NCBI RefSeq assembly: GCF_010092445.1
Contig: NZ_CP048031.1
Location: 1,674,001 to 1,738,000 of the forward strand
Origin: Shewanella sp. Arc9-LZ
Lineage (GTDB): Bacteria > Pseudomonadota > Gammaproteobacteria > Enterobacterales > Shewanellaceae
Direction: 5' to 3'
Length of the DNA stretch: 64,000 bases
Part shown: in pieces, positions 54,701-63,629 of the stretch
How positions within the stretch are numbered: position 1 is the stretch's first letter
Layout: the number at the start of each line of letters is the position of its first letter
Translations under genes and position numbers: made by a program
Notes under the pieces: model-generated
The model's database searches: none
Seen by the model: the letters and a program-made list of their open reading frames with translations, nothing else
What the model was told of the DNA's origin: nothing

Positions 54701-55602
54701 ACGCCCCCTTTATTGAGTTTAAGCTCTGATAATGCCAATTGCTCCAGCGCTTTTATTGGCGGTAATCCTTGACCGAATTTCACCCAGTTACTAATGCTAT
54801 CAAACAGTTGGCTAAGTTTAGGGTAGCCGTCGGCGCCTTTACCAAATCGTTGACCGTTTAATGGCAGCGATTGCAATAATTCAAGGGTGCTGTCGTGCAG
54901 GCTTTGCCACAATAAGGTAAAGCGGCTGATACTTTGGCTTAGCTGTTGTTGCAGGGTTTCAAAGGCCAGAGGCTGCTTTGACAACACCGCTTGGCTTGCA
55001 CCTAATAACGGTCGCAGCTTTTGCGCTAACACGTCAGGTTCGGCAAACACATCACTAATGGCTTGGGCTAAAAAGGGCGGTAATGGATAACAGACTTCAC
55101 GCCAGAAATCGCGCACTGCATGGTGTAAAAACTCACTGTCGTCGAGGGTAAATTCGGACTCAAATAGCAATGACGACTCAAATGCCATGTCTGACAACAC
55201 GCGTTGGCAAAAGGCGTGAATAGTAAAAATGGCCGCTTCATCTAACGACTTTAACGCTAAGTCTAAGCGTCTTAACGCAATAGGACGTTCATCTTCCGAG
55301 ATGTCTTGGTAAAGCTGTTCAATAAACTCATCGTTTACGGCTAAACCTAAAAAGCGTTTAAACGCTAAGTTAATCCGTTTACGAATTCGGTCTCTGAGTT
55401 CTTCGGTGGCGGCGTTGGTGAAGGTTACCACCAAAATTTGCTCACAACTTAACGGTGCTTTACCACCATGGCCTAACAATAAACGTAAATACAAACCGGA
55501 AATAGTATAGGTTTTCCCTGTACCAGCACTGGCTTCAATTAAGCTGGAACCGCTAAAAGGTAAGGTGAGGGCATTAAGCGGTGTCACGGTAATAGCGTCC
55601 AT
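51739..55602 (-). CDS. recB: RecB, exodeoxyribonuclease V beta subunit
   Basis: 1287 residues (E. coli about 1180). UvrD-type helicase: Walker A [10 protein letters not shown] at about residue 25, [50 protein letters not shown] and LYVALTRP. The C-terminal RecB nuclease has [21 protein letters not shown] with the catalytic Asp and Lys. Two low-complexity insertions rich in Asn, Asp and Ser are encoded at 54275-54378 and 53316-53447 and account for part of the extra length. The start codon overlaps the recC stop by one base (TAATG). Confidence 0.96.
   Translation of the reverse strand: [1287 protein letters not shown]
53316..53447 (-). repeat. Asn/Asp/Ser-rich low-complexity insert in RecB
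   Basis: Encodes a stretch of about 44 residues made mostly of Asn, Asp, Ser and Ala, between the helicase segments [20 protein letters not shown] and [14 protein letters not shown]. A second, shorter one is at 54275-54378, just before motif IV. Both are absent from E. coli RecB as remembered. Confidence 0.75.
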
Positions 55603-58600
55603 TAATGCGCTCCTAGTTTAGCTGCGTTGGCGATGAGTTGCGCTTGAATATCGACCGCGGTGCCACTGACAAAAGTGTCTAATTCTGCCAATTTATCTTT
55701 GTGATACTGGCTTAACATGGGTTGCAGCAAATGGATGGCTAATGCCCCAAACCGAGCTTCGCTAAAGTCTTCTGGGAAATGGAATAAACGCTGGTTATGT
55801 GGATCGTGCCCTTCGCCGAATTGGTTTTGGCCGTCATCCCATTTTTGCTGGGCTTTAAGCAGCTTTTCTTCATGGTCGCCATCGGTTTCAACATAGGCGA
55901 AAGCCGTTTTAGGCATAAAGCACAAGGGTTGAGTTTGCCCCTGAATAAAACCACTGATAAAGCGCATGAGTTGTGCCTGCGCTTGTTCAGCAGTAATAGG
56001 CGAAAATGCATGAAAATGGCCAATGTCGAGTAAGTAACTGAATTGATTTTTACCCATGCCCGAGGTGGACGAATTGGCCATGGCGTTGATGCATAAATGA
56101 CGTAAGTACACCCGAATAAAATCTCGTCCGTGGGCAGTGCCGGGGCGGTAATTGACTAAGCCTTTAGGCAGAATGTCGTCAATACGGCCGACAAGATTGA
56201 CTCGCACGGTGGACGAATGGGTTGTATCTGCTTGTTCTGGTAAACCCTGCACAGATAGAGCATGCGCTGGAAAATCCTGCATCGGTAAATCAAAGTTAAG
56301 ATCAACATTCAGCGTGTGCATGGTTTGTTGGTCTTGTAAAAACTGCACCCGATTAATCAACGGCGATATATCGCGTAAATATTGATTAATTAACAAGTTG
56401 TCGAACGGCGCCATTGGCAATTCACCGCTGGTTTTGAGTTTGCTGAGTAATTCGAGATCTGGGCTGTCGAGTTGATGTTCAATAGCATTGTCGAGCATGC
56501 GTGATTGCAATAAATAACGCTCGAGTGCATTTAAGCTAAACGGTTCGTCATTGTCATCGGCTTGAATATCCAGTGATAAATCGACTTTTAAACTGCGGTT
56601 GAAAAAGAATTGCGCTGGATTACGATAAAAACGGATTAATGCCGACAATTCGAGTTCGACCACTTTAATGCCTTCGCTATTAATATGAGTATGGGCAAAT
56701 ACTTCATCCGCCTGTTCAGCCGACAAGGGTAATGCTTGCTCAAAAAAGTGATTGTTAATGGTCGCATTGGCTGGTGGCGGGCACCATTGGGCATTATAAC
56801 TGTGTTGCAGCTTAGTCACGGTATGCGCAGATTGTGGTGTTTCTCGAAATAGTTTAGCGTCAAAAGGCTGCAAAGGTTGTGCTTGAATAAGCTGTGCCAG
56901 TACGGTTTTATCGGCATCATCAAGGTTGATTTCGGCTTGTTGTTCAAGCTGTTGCTGTAAGGATTGCGGTAGGTAGCTGAGTTGGCAATACTCGACCAAT
57001 TCAGACACTAGCATTGAGGCAATGCGCTCAGCATTATCGCGCTCACTGTGGCCAATATAACTGATGTAAAGTTGTTCCCTGGCCGACAGTAATGCTTCTA
57101 AAAATAAGTAGCGGTCGTCTAATCGACGCGAGCGATCGCCTTTTTTAGGGCCAAAATGCGCCATTAAATCAAACCCGACAGGATGTTGAACTCGCGGGTA
57201 AACGCCGTCATTCATTCCCAGCAAGCACACCACTTTAAAGGGGATTGAGCGCATTGGCATTAAGGTACAAAAATTCACACTACCAGCAAGGTAACGCTGG
57301 CCGACCCGAGATTCAGTTAAGCGCTGATTAAACCACTGCTTTAGGACTTCAATATCGACTTGGCCTTGATGACCGGCGCTTTCAAGCTCAGTGTCTAGGG
57401 TAACTAATGCATCTCGAATGGCTTGAATTTGTTCACGCTCATCATCTGTGGTGTCGTAGTAATCGGCGAGTAGCTGTTGTAATTGTTTAAGGCGCTCTGC
57501 GGTGCTGTAGTCATTGGCAAATAAGTTGAAATAAGTATCGATGGTTTCTAAAAAGTTGAGCAACTTACCTAATGCTTGCGATGACTGACCTTCAATGCCT
57601 TGCACCATTAAAGTATCGCGATAAATATCGGCATCGTCGTTAAAAGCGTAGCCCAGTATTAAACGCTTAATGCCAAATGCCCATGAGTTTTGCGTAAAAG
57701 GCTGCACACCTAGTTGGCTACGAGTTTGCTCACTGCGTCCCCAACGGACATTCGCATCGTCTAGCCAGCGGCGGATTAATGACAATTCGTCATCATCGAG
57801 TTGGAAGCGACGCAAAATAGCAGGCACTTCTAAAATACCGATAATATCAGTGAGGCCAAAGCGACTTTGATTGATATTTAGCAGGCTTAAAAAACTATTA
57901 ATCAGCGGCGACTCTTGCGCTGCGCCCCTGTCGGCAATGGCGTAGGGAATGTAGTAATCGCCTTTTTGCGGATTTTTGTCGGCAAAATACTGACTGTTGG
58001 CGGTGCCAAATACCGCATCAATATACGGAGCATACGCTGCGACATCGGGCATCATGATCACGATGTCTTTAGGGCTTAAGTCGCTGTTGCTTGATAACAA
58101 TTCTAAAAGGTGATCATGTAAGGTTTCAACTTCGCGCAGGGCACTGTGGCAACTGCGTAAGGTAATTGAGTCATCACTTGGCAATAAGGTGCGGCGGGCA
58201 TGAATGTCTTGATACAAACTGGCGTTTGGCCCTAATGGCTGGCCGAGTGTTTCCATTTGTAAGATATCGTATTGCACCCCGTGCAGCAGATTATTCGGCT
58301 CAGGCTCAACATAACAGTCGTAACCAAAGTCGGTGTGTTCTGGCGGCAGAGACAGTAATAAATCCAGCAGTTCGCGGCCCATTTGACCATTATTGGCCAG
58401 TATAGGGTTACCCACTTCGAGCTTGTCTTCCCAGTCTTGGTCGAGTTGTTTTTTATTGGCATATTGCAGTGCCATGCGGGCGCGGGTTTTCGGCTCAATA
58501 ATATCGCCCCAATAATGCTGGCAAGGGCTGAGAGATAACATAATGACATCAATTCGACTGGCTAAATGGTACAGCACATCGAGGGTTTGTGGCGGCATGG

Positions 58601-59417
58601 ATGAAATACCAAACACGTATAACCGCGCGGGCAACATCGATAAATCGGTATCTGGATTAGCCAGGGTTGCAATTAAATCGGCATGTAAATTGGCGCGATG
58701 ATAATGGCTGGCGTGCAAATGATGTTGGTTATAATCGATTAATGCTCGCCACAGGATCGGTTGCCATAGCTGGTTTTCATCTAACGCCAAGCGGTTGTCT
58801 AGGCTCGATAATGGCTGGTTTTGCTCCCACGCTAAAATCCACTCAGGGCGATAGACTAAGTATTGGTCAAAAATATCGGCAATGCGGCCACACAGTTGAA
58901 ATAGTTTAATTGCGTCATGTGACTGATTGAGCTGCAATATGGCGTGGGTGTTTGCTGTATTAGTATTAGTATTAGTATTAGTATCGGTATCAGTTTCAGT
59001 ATTTGCGTTTACATCTGTATCAAGAACATCGGTATCAGCGATATCAGTTGTGGTATCAACTTGAGGCGATAAGTACTGTTTGAGTGGGCTAAAGTCAGGG
59101 TTATCTAACAGACTTGGTAATAAGTCCATTAATTTCCACGTCATCGCCGCTTTGGTAAAGGCGTTATCTTTGGGTACATCGGGCAGTAAATCATGGCATA
59201 ACTGCCAGGTAAAACTCGAGGGTAACGGGAACGATAATGCGGCGGCGATACCATTGTGTTTAGCGATTTCTAAACGCAGCCAAGTCGACATCCCCGGGCT
59301 TTGAACTAACACATGCTCACTGGCTAATAAACTAACGTTATCTAAACGAATAGCCAACAGTTTGGCCAGTTGTTCAGATAACACTTCCATCTGATTAGAT
59401 TGAATTAAAGTAAGCAT
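55602..59417 (-). CDS. recC: RecC, exodeoxyribonuclease V gamma subunit
   Basis: 1271 residues (E. coli about 1120). The N-terminus (MLTLIQSNQMEVLSEQLAKLL), LVQSPGMSTWLRLEIAKHNGIAA, PARLYVFGISSMPPQTLDVL, DIVIMMPDVAAYAPYIDAVFG and PFKVVCLLGMNDGVYPR are typical RecC blocks; the last includes the inactive helicase-like and Chi-scanning region. RecC recognises Chi and splits the DNA strands for RecB and RecD. A Thr-Asn/Thr-Asp repeat of about 40 residues is inserted at residues about 119-160. It lies 103 bases after the TgpA-like gene and may have its own promoter. Confidence 0.95.
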   Translation of the reverse strand: MLTLIQSNQMEVLSEQLAKLLAIRLDNVSLLASEHVLVQSPGMSTWLRLEIAKHNGIAAALSFPLPSSFTWQLCHDLLPDVPKDNAFTKAAMTWKLMDLLPSLLDNPDFSPLKQYLSPQVDTTTDIADTDVLDTDVNANTETDTDTNTNTNTNTANTHAILQLNQSHDAIKLFQLCGRIADIFDQYLVYRPEWILAWEQNQPLSSLDNRLALDENQLWQPILWRALIDYNQHHLHASHYHRANLHADLIATLANPDTDLSMLPARLYVFGISSMPPQTLDVLYHLASRIDVIMLSLSPCQHYWGDIIEPKTRARMALQYANKKQLDQDWEDKLEVGNPILANNGQMGRELLDLLLSLPPEHTDFGYDCYVEPEPNNLLHGVQYDILQMETLGQPLGPNASLYQDIHARRTLLPSDDSITLRSCHSALREVETLHDHLLELLSSNSDLSPKDIVIMMPDVAAYAPYIDAVFGTANSQYFADKNPQKGDYYIPYAIADRGAAQESPLINSFLSLLNINQSRFGLTDIIGILEVPAILRRFQLDDDELSLIRRWLDDANVRWGRSEQTRSQLGVQPFTQNSWAFGIKRLILGYAFNDDADIYRDTLMVQGIEGQSSQALGKLLNFLETIDTYFNLFANDYSTAERLKQLQQLLADYYDTTDDEREQIQAIRDALVTLDTELESAGHQGQVDIEVLKQWFNQRLTESRVGQRYLAGSVNFCTLMPMRSIPFKVVCLLGMNDGVYPRVQHPVGFDLMAHFGPKKGDRSRRLDDRYLFLEALLSAREQLYISYIGHSERDNAERIASMLVSELVEYCQLSYLPQSLQQQLEQQAEINLDDADKTVLAQLIQAQPLQPFDAKLFRETPQSAHTVTKLQHSYNAQWCPPPANATINNHFFEQALPLSAEQADEVFAHTHINSEGIKVVELELSALIRFYRNPAQFFFNRSLKVDLSLDIQADDNDEPFSLNALERYLLQSRMLDNAIEHQLDSPDLELLSKLKTSGELPMAPFDNLLINQYLRDISPLINRVQFLQDQQTMHTLNVDLNFDLPMQDFPAHALSVQGLPEQADTTHSSTVRVNLVGRIDDILPKGLVNYRPGTAHGRDFIRVYLRHLCINAMANSSTSGMGKNQFSYLLDIGHFHAFSPITAEQAQAQLMRFISGFIQGQTQPLCFMPKTAFAYVETDGDHEEKLLKAQQKWDDGQNQFGEGHDPHNQRLFHFPEDFSEARFGALAIHLLQPMLSQYHKDKLAELDTFVSGTAVDIQAQLIANAAKLGAH
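58958..59057 (-). repeat. Hexanucleotide repeat inside recC
   Basis: Four perfect copies of TATTAG (58958-58981) continue into degenerate 6-base units up to about 59057. On the coding strand they give (ACTAAT)n, that is Thr-Asn/Thr-Asp dipeptides. Six-base units keep the frame, so length can vary without disrupting RecC. Confidence 0.85.
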
Positions 59418-59520
59418 GGGCGACCCGCTAATTTGAGATTAATTCATTCTATGGACTCTGCCTTAAATCATCAATCAAAACCGTTAATAATCAGGATGAT
59501 TGCTGATGTTGTGCGCAAGA

Positions 59521-61590
59521 TCAATTGCGTAACAGCCGTAAGCGTAATCGGCGATATAACTGCCTAAAGCGTTGCTGCTGTTGCTGGATTTGTAATTCCG
59601 ACAGTGGTTGATATTTAAGTGCTACATAGGCACTGCTTAGGGCAGTAAAGTCCGCTGCCACTTGAGGGGTAAGGGCGCTTAAATGTGCGTTAACCGCTGC
59701 GGCGTAATCAGACGCTGCTTGACCTTGTTGACGGGCGATGCCTTTTTTAGCTAAGCGTTGGCAAATGAGTTGATAGCGTTTATTAAGCGGATCTTGGTGG
59801 CGATCAACATTGAACAAACCGGCGTAATAGGCAATAACCAGTGCGATAATGATGAAGCTAAAAATCATCAGTAAGGCGATTTTGGTGCTGCTAACATCAC
59901 CCAATAATTTTGCTAACACTTGCTGTTTACGTTGCTCGTCAAAACCTAATACCCACACACTCCAGTAGTAATCGATACTGGCAAATTGTTGGCGCAATTC
60001 ATTTAACCATGGGTATTGTTTCATGTGCAGCGTGCTAAAAGGGCTGTCTTGTAAGTAGCTGCTTTGGCTGTCAAAGGTGGCGTCAAATCCATCTAATACC
60101 CGCTGCGGTGCAATCATTGCGGTAGGGTCAAAACGCTGCCAACCTTGGCCTTCAAACCACACTTCGGTCCATGCATGGGCCATGTATTGATAAACACTGT
60201 AATAACCCGCTTTGGCATTATAATCGCCGCCCTGATAACCGGTCACCATACGAGTCGGAATGCCGCTAGCGCGTGCCATAAACACTAGCGCAGAGGCGTA
60301 ATGAGCACAAAATCCTGCACGGTTTTCAAACAGGAAATCATCAATTTGTTGCTCGCCAACACTAGGCGGGCTCAAGGTGTAGTAATAGGCTTGTTCAGCA
60401 AAGTAATTCATCATCGCATTAATACGCGCTTGTGGATCTGGATAATCTTTGGCGAACTGCAAACCGAGTTTTCGGGTTTTTGGATTGCTATTGGCTGGCA
60501 ACGCAAGGTTTAGCTGTTGGGTATTTGAGTCGAGTTTGAGACCCATGATCGTCTCAGGATATGAGGTCACTCTATAGCTCATTCGCTGATCGACAGGCCT
60601 TAACGAATACAAACGATAATCTGCTAATTCAACCACTTGATCATTGCTGCTAAACGCTTCATCTAAGCCATATAGCCATTTTTGATGACTGGGTTCGCTA
60701 ATGACCACATAGTCGATTTTTTTACTGCTAGGATTAGCATTAGCACTAGCAACGTTGTTAGGGGCTTGGCGCATGGGCTTGTTAAAGTATGCCTGTCGCT
60801 GAATTTGTTGAATACTGGGGTCTTGACGCCAGGTTTTGCCGTCATAATTTTCCATCACCAGAGTACGCCAATACAAATCCTGATTGGCAGGTCCTAGGGT
60901 GCTGCCATCTGGATTATCAAAACCCACTCTAAAGGCTAATTCTGCTGAGCGAGTGAGCTTACTAATGTCACCAAATGACATTTCATCAGACAAACCTGTC
61001 TTGGCCGTTTTCATATTAGGCACTAACCATAATGGCCCAAGGCGTGGGAACACCACAAACAGTAATATGGCTAACGGAAGACTTTGTAATATTATTTTAA
61101 GGCTAAAACTGAGGTTAGCGACTTTGTTCGATTTGTCTTGGTAAACACTGATTAATACGCCGGTATTGAGCACCGCTACCGCCAATAAGTGCAGGGTATT
61201 AAGCATGCTTTGTTGATCAAGCAAGGTCAGGCCGATAAGGAAATAGCCGACTAACACAATGGCTTTAACATCTCTCAGTTCGCGCATTTCAATATATTTT
61301 AACGCGTAACCTAAAATTAATAAGTTCACCAACGCATTGAGCAAACCGATTTCACTCGACACTAAGGCGAGGGTGGTAGCGGCGCCAATGGCCAAAGTGG
61401 TTACCAATAGTTTAGGTGGAGCGGCTACTTTGCCGAGAAAAATCCCCACGCGCCAAACAAAACAAATGGCACAAATACCAATGCTCCACAGGGTCGCTTG
61501 TTGATGTAAAGGGCTGAGGATGGCTACATTGGTGATTAACAACCAAAACAAGGTATTGCGGCTAATGATGGTATCAAAGTTATCGGTCAT
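59521..61590 (-). CDS. tgpA: TgpA-like transglutaminase membrane protein (DUF3488)
   Basis: 689 residues. Five to six membrane segments lie in the first 200 residues (DUF3488). A periplasmic transglutaminase-like domain follows with ENRAGFCAHYASALVFMARASGIPTRMVTGYQGG (catalytic Cys), HAWTEVWFEGQGWQRFDPTAMI (His and Asp). A further membrane segment at about residue 570 precedes a cytoplasmic C-terminal helix (DUF4129-like). Pseudomonas TgpA is essential, linked to cell-envelope integrity. It overlaps the DUF58 gene by four bases in a moxR-DUF58-tgpA operon. Confidence 0.9.
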   Translation of the reverse strand: MTDNFDTIISRNTLFWLLITNVAILSPLHQQATLWSIGICAICFVWRVGIFLGKVAAPPKLLVTTLAIGAATTLALVSSEIGLLNALVNLLILGYALKYIEMRELRDVKAIVLVGYFLIGLTLLDQQSMLNTLHLLAVAVLNTGVLISVYQDKSNKVANLSFSLKIILQSLPLAILLFVVFPRLGPLWLVPNMKTAKTGLSDEMSFGDISKLTRSAELAFRVGFDNPDGSTLGPANQDLYWRTLVMENYDGKTWRQDPSIQQIQRQAYFNKPMRQAPNNVASANANPSSKKIDYVVISEPSHQKWLYGLDEAFSSNDQVVELADYRLYSLRPVDQRMSYRVTSYPETIMGLKLDSNTQQLNLALPANSNPKTRKLGLQFAKDYPDPQARINAMMNYFAEQAYYYTLSPPSVGEQQIDDFLFENRAGFCAHYASALVFMARASGIPTRMVTGYQGGDYNAKAGYYSVYQYMAHAWTEVWFEGQGWQRFDPTAMIAPQRVLDGFDATFDSQSSYLQDSPFSTLHMKQYPWLNELRQQFASIDYYWSVWVLGFDEQRKQQVLAKLLGDVSSTKIALLMIFSFIIIALVIAYYAGLFNVDRHQDPLNKRYQLICQRLAKKGIARQQGQAASDYAAAVNAHLSALTPQVAADFTALSSAYVALKYQPLSELQIQQQQQRFRQLYRRLRLRLLRN

Positions 61591-62705
61591 GATGGTTCAC
61601 CCACGGATGAGGTTGCCACATTACCTGGATTAAAATCGGGATTCATATGTGTGGGTGCATGATAAGTTGCAATGGCGGTATGACAAGCCACTCGATGGGC
61701 TTCGCCTGTTTGCTGATTGATAATATGCTCATCCAGAATTAAGCCAAATATTTGCTGCGATTGACTTAACTTATCGACTTGCCATGCGAGTTTGCTGAGC
61801 TTGTGTTCAATGTCATTGCCCGATGTGCTGGCCAAGGTTAACCAAACGGGTAATCCTTCTGGCTCAGCAAATTCTTTGGATAACATGCCTTTGCCCTGAG
61901 CCCATTTTTTCCACGCCACTTGTTTAAGTGATTCACCGGGAATATAGCTGCGTAAGCCTTTGTAGTCGTCAACACCTGGGCGCAATTTACCGTGTTCATT
62001 GTGGTTATCATTATCGCTAATATGGCTTGCCAATTCGATATCACACATTTCTGGTTTAGCGAAAATAACATGATGAATATCTAAGTCGACATAGGACCAT
62101 GCGCGGCATAATCCTAACGGAAAGTAGGATGAGACTTTGATTCGCCCAGGGTTTAATTTGCCACGTTTAGGCTGTTCAAACGGCACAATTGCAATAGTTT
62201 GCTCGTGCATTTGTTTAACCCGAACATGGCGCTGGTAACTAAATTGCAAACAAATTTGTTGGTGGGTGGTGTCGGGATTATTTTGGCGAGTATGGCCGGT
62301 TAACATGATAGGAAATGGCATGCTGTCTTCGGCATAACCTTGCGGTGGCGTGACGGCATTAAATGTTAACCCTGCAAGATTTTTATAACTGTAAATTATG
62401 CAAGTATGGAACACACTGGCGAGCAATAAGCTTAAGCCAATCACCAAGTTATTTTGATAATTGGTGCCAAACAAATACAGTAAAACGATCAACCCAATCC
62501 ACACTAATCCAAAACCACTGGGGAGAATAAAAATACCTTTGTGGCTGAGGGTAATCTGCTTTTGCGGTGGCAGGCGCTTACTTATCCACCTTGACCAGCG
62601 TTGGATTAACGATGCTGGAATTAACCGACGTAACCGAGACGGCTTAATAGCGCCATTGGCATAGGTTGTTGAAGAGTGCTTGTTTGCTGTCGTCGATTTA
62701 GCCAT
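61587..62705 (-). CDS. DUF58 domain protein
   Basis: 372 residues. After a basic N-terminus, two adjacent membrane segments (about residues 58-75 and 82-101) precede a von Willebrand A-like DUF58 domain with LRPGVDDYKGLRSYIPGESLKQVAWKKWAQGKGMLSKEF (about 240-280), the family signature. DUF58 proteins accompany MoxR ATPases and are thought to help assemble or activate complexes at the membrane. ATG at 62705, 12 bases from the moxR stop. ATGA overlap with the tgpA-like gene. Confidence 0.9.
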   Translation of the reverse strand: MAKSTTANKHSSTTYANGAIKPSRLRRLIPASLIQRWSRWISKRLPPQKQITLSHKGIFILPSGFGLVWIGLIVLLYLFGTNYQNNLVIGLSLLLASVFHTCIIYSYKNLAGLTFNAVTPPQGYAEDSMPFPIMLTGHTRQNNPDTTHQQICLQFSYQRHVRVKQMHEQTIAIVPFEQPKRGKLNPGRIKVSSYFPLGLCRAWSYVDLDIHHVIFAKPEMCDIELASHISDNDNHNEHGKLRPGVDDYKGLRSYIPGESLKQVAWKKWAQGKGMLSKEFAEPEGLPVWLTLASTSGNDIEHKLSKLAWQVDKLSQSQQIFGLILDEHIINQQTGEAHRVACHTAIATYHAPTHMNPDFNPGNVATSSVGEPS

Positions 62706-62717
62706 GTGCCTGCGCCG

Positions 62718-63629
62718 TTAACGTATTGGGTTGACGCTGGCGAGAATAGTGTCAGACAACGCTTGGCCTTGAAATTGACTACTGCTGCGAATGCGGTGTT
62801 CGGCAACCGAGGCAAATACCGCTTGAATATCTTCGGGTACCACGTACTGGCGTTGATTGATAAAAGCCCATGCTTTGGCTGCTTGTAGCAAAGCAATACT
62901 GGCTCGTGGCGATAAACCGTTAGCGACATTGTGTTGCCGAGAAAAATCAACCAAGGCAATTAAATAATTCAGTACCGCATCAGATGCCGACACTTGCGCC
63001 ACTTGTTGTTGCAGTAGCATTAGCTCTTGCGGCGTTAAGCATTGTGATAATGATGCTGGTTTATTGGCTTGAGTGCGTGATTTTAACATGGCTAACTCGG
63101 CTTCTGCACTGGGATAACCGATAGAAATACGCATCATAAATCGATCGAGTTGCGATTCTGGTAAGGGGAAGGTGCCGGCTTGATCAACTGGGTTTTGGGT
63201 GGCGATAACAAAAAAAGGTGAACTCAGCGGATGGGTGATGCCATCAATGGTTATTTGTTGTTCAGCCATAGCTTCAAGCAAAGCACTTTGGGTCTTGGGG
63301 CTGGCACGGTTAATTTCATCGGCCAACAACATTTGATTAAATATTGGGCCTTTATGAAAGATAAATTGTTGTTGTTCTTTGCTGTAAATGGACACCCCAA
63401 GAATGTCCGCTGGTAGCATGTCGCTGGTAAATTGGATCCGCTGGTAACTCATGCCTAAACTGCTGGCAATACCTTGAGACAAACTGGTTTTGCCCATGCC
63501 GGGTAGATCTTCAATCAGTAAATGACCTTTGGCGAGGATACAAGCGACGGCAAGTTTTATCTGCTCAGGTTTACCGAGCAATACTTGGCTTAGTTGGTTA
63601 AGTAATGTTTGAATAGTTGATTGCGACAC
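62718..63629 (-). CDS. moxR: MoxR-family AAA+ ATPase
   Basis: 303 residues from GTG 63629 with GGAG six bases upstream. Walker A LPGMGKTSL at about residue 43; MLLADEINRASPKTQSALLEAM is the Walker B region; sensor 1 is ATQNPVDQAGTFPLPESQLDRFMMRI; the C-terminal lid has LSPRASIALLQAAKAWAF. MoxR ATPases are chaperone-like and act with DUF58/VWA proteins. First gene of moxR-DUF58-tgpA, and possibly of the whole leftward block into recCBD. Confidence 0.93.
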   Translation of the reverse strand: MSQSTIQTLLNQLSQVLLGKPEQIKLAVACILAKGHLLIEDLPGMGKTSLSQGIASSLGMSYQRIQFTSDMLPADILGVSIYSKEQQQFIFHKGPIFNQMLLADEINRASPKTQSALLEAMAEQQITIDGITHPLSSPFFVIATQNPVDQAGTFPLPESQLDRFMMRISIGYPSAEAELAMLKSRTQANKPASLSQCLTPQELMLLQQQVAQVSASDAVLNYLIALVDFSRQHNVANGLSPRASIALLQAAKAWAFINQRQYVVPEDIQAVFASVAEHRIRSSSQFQGQALSDTILASVNPIR

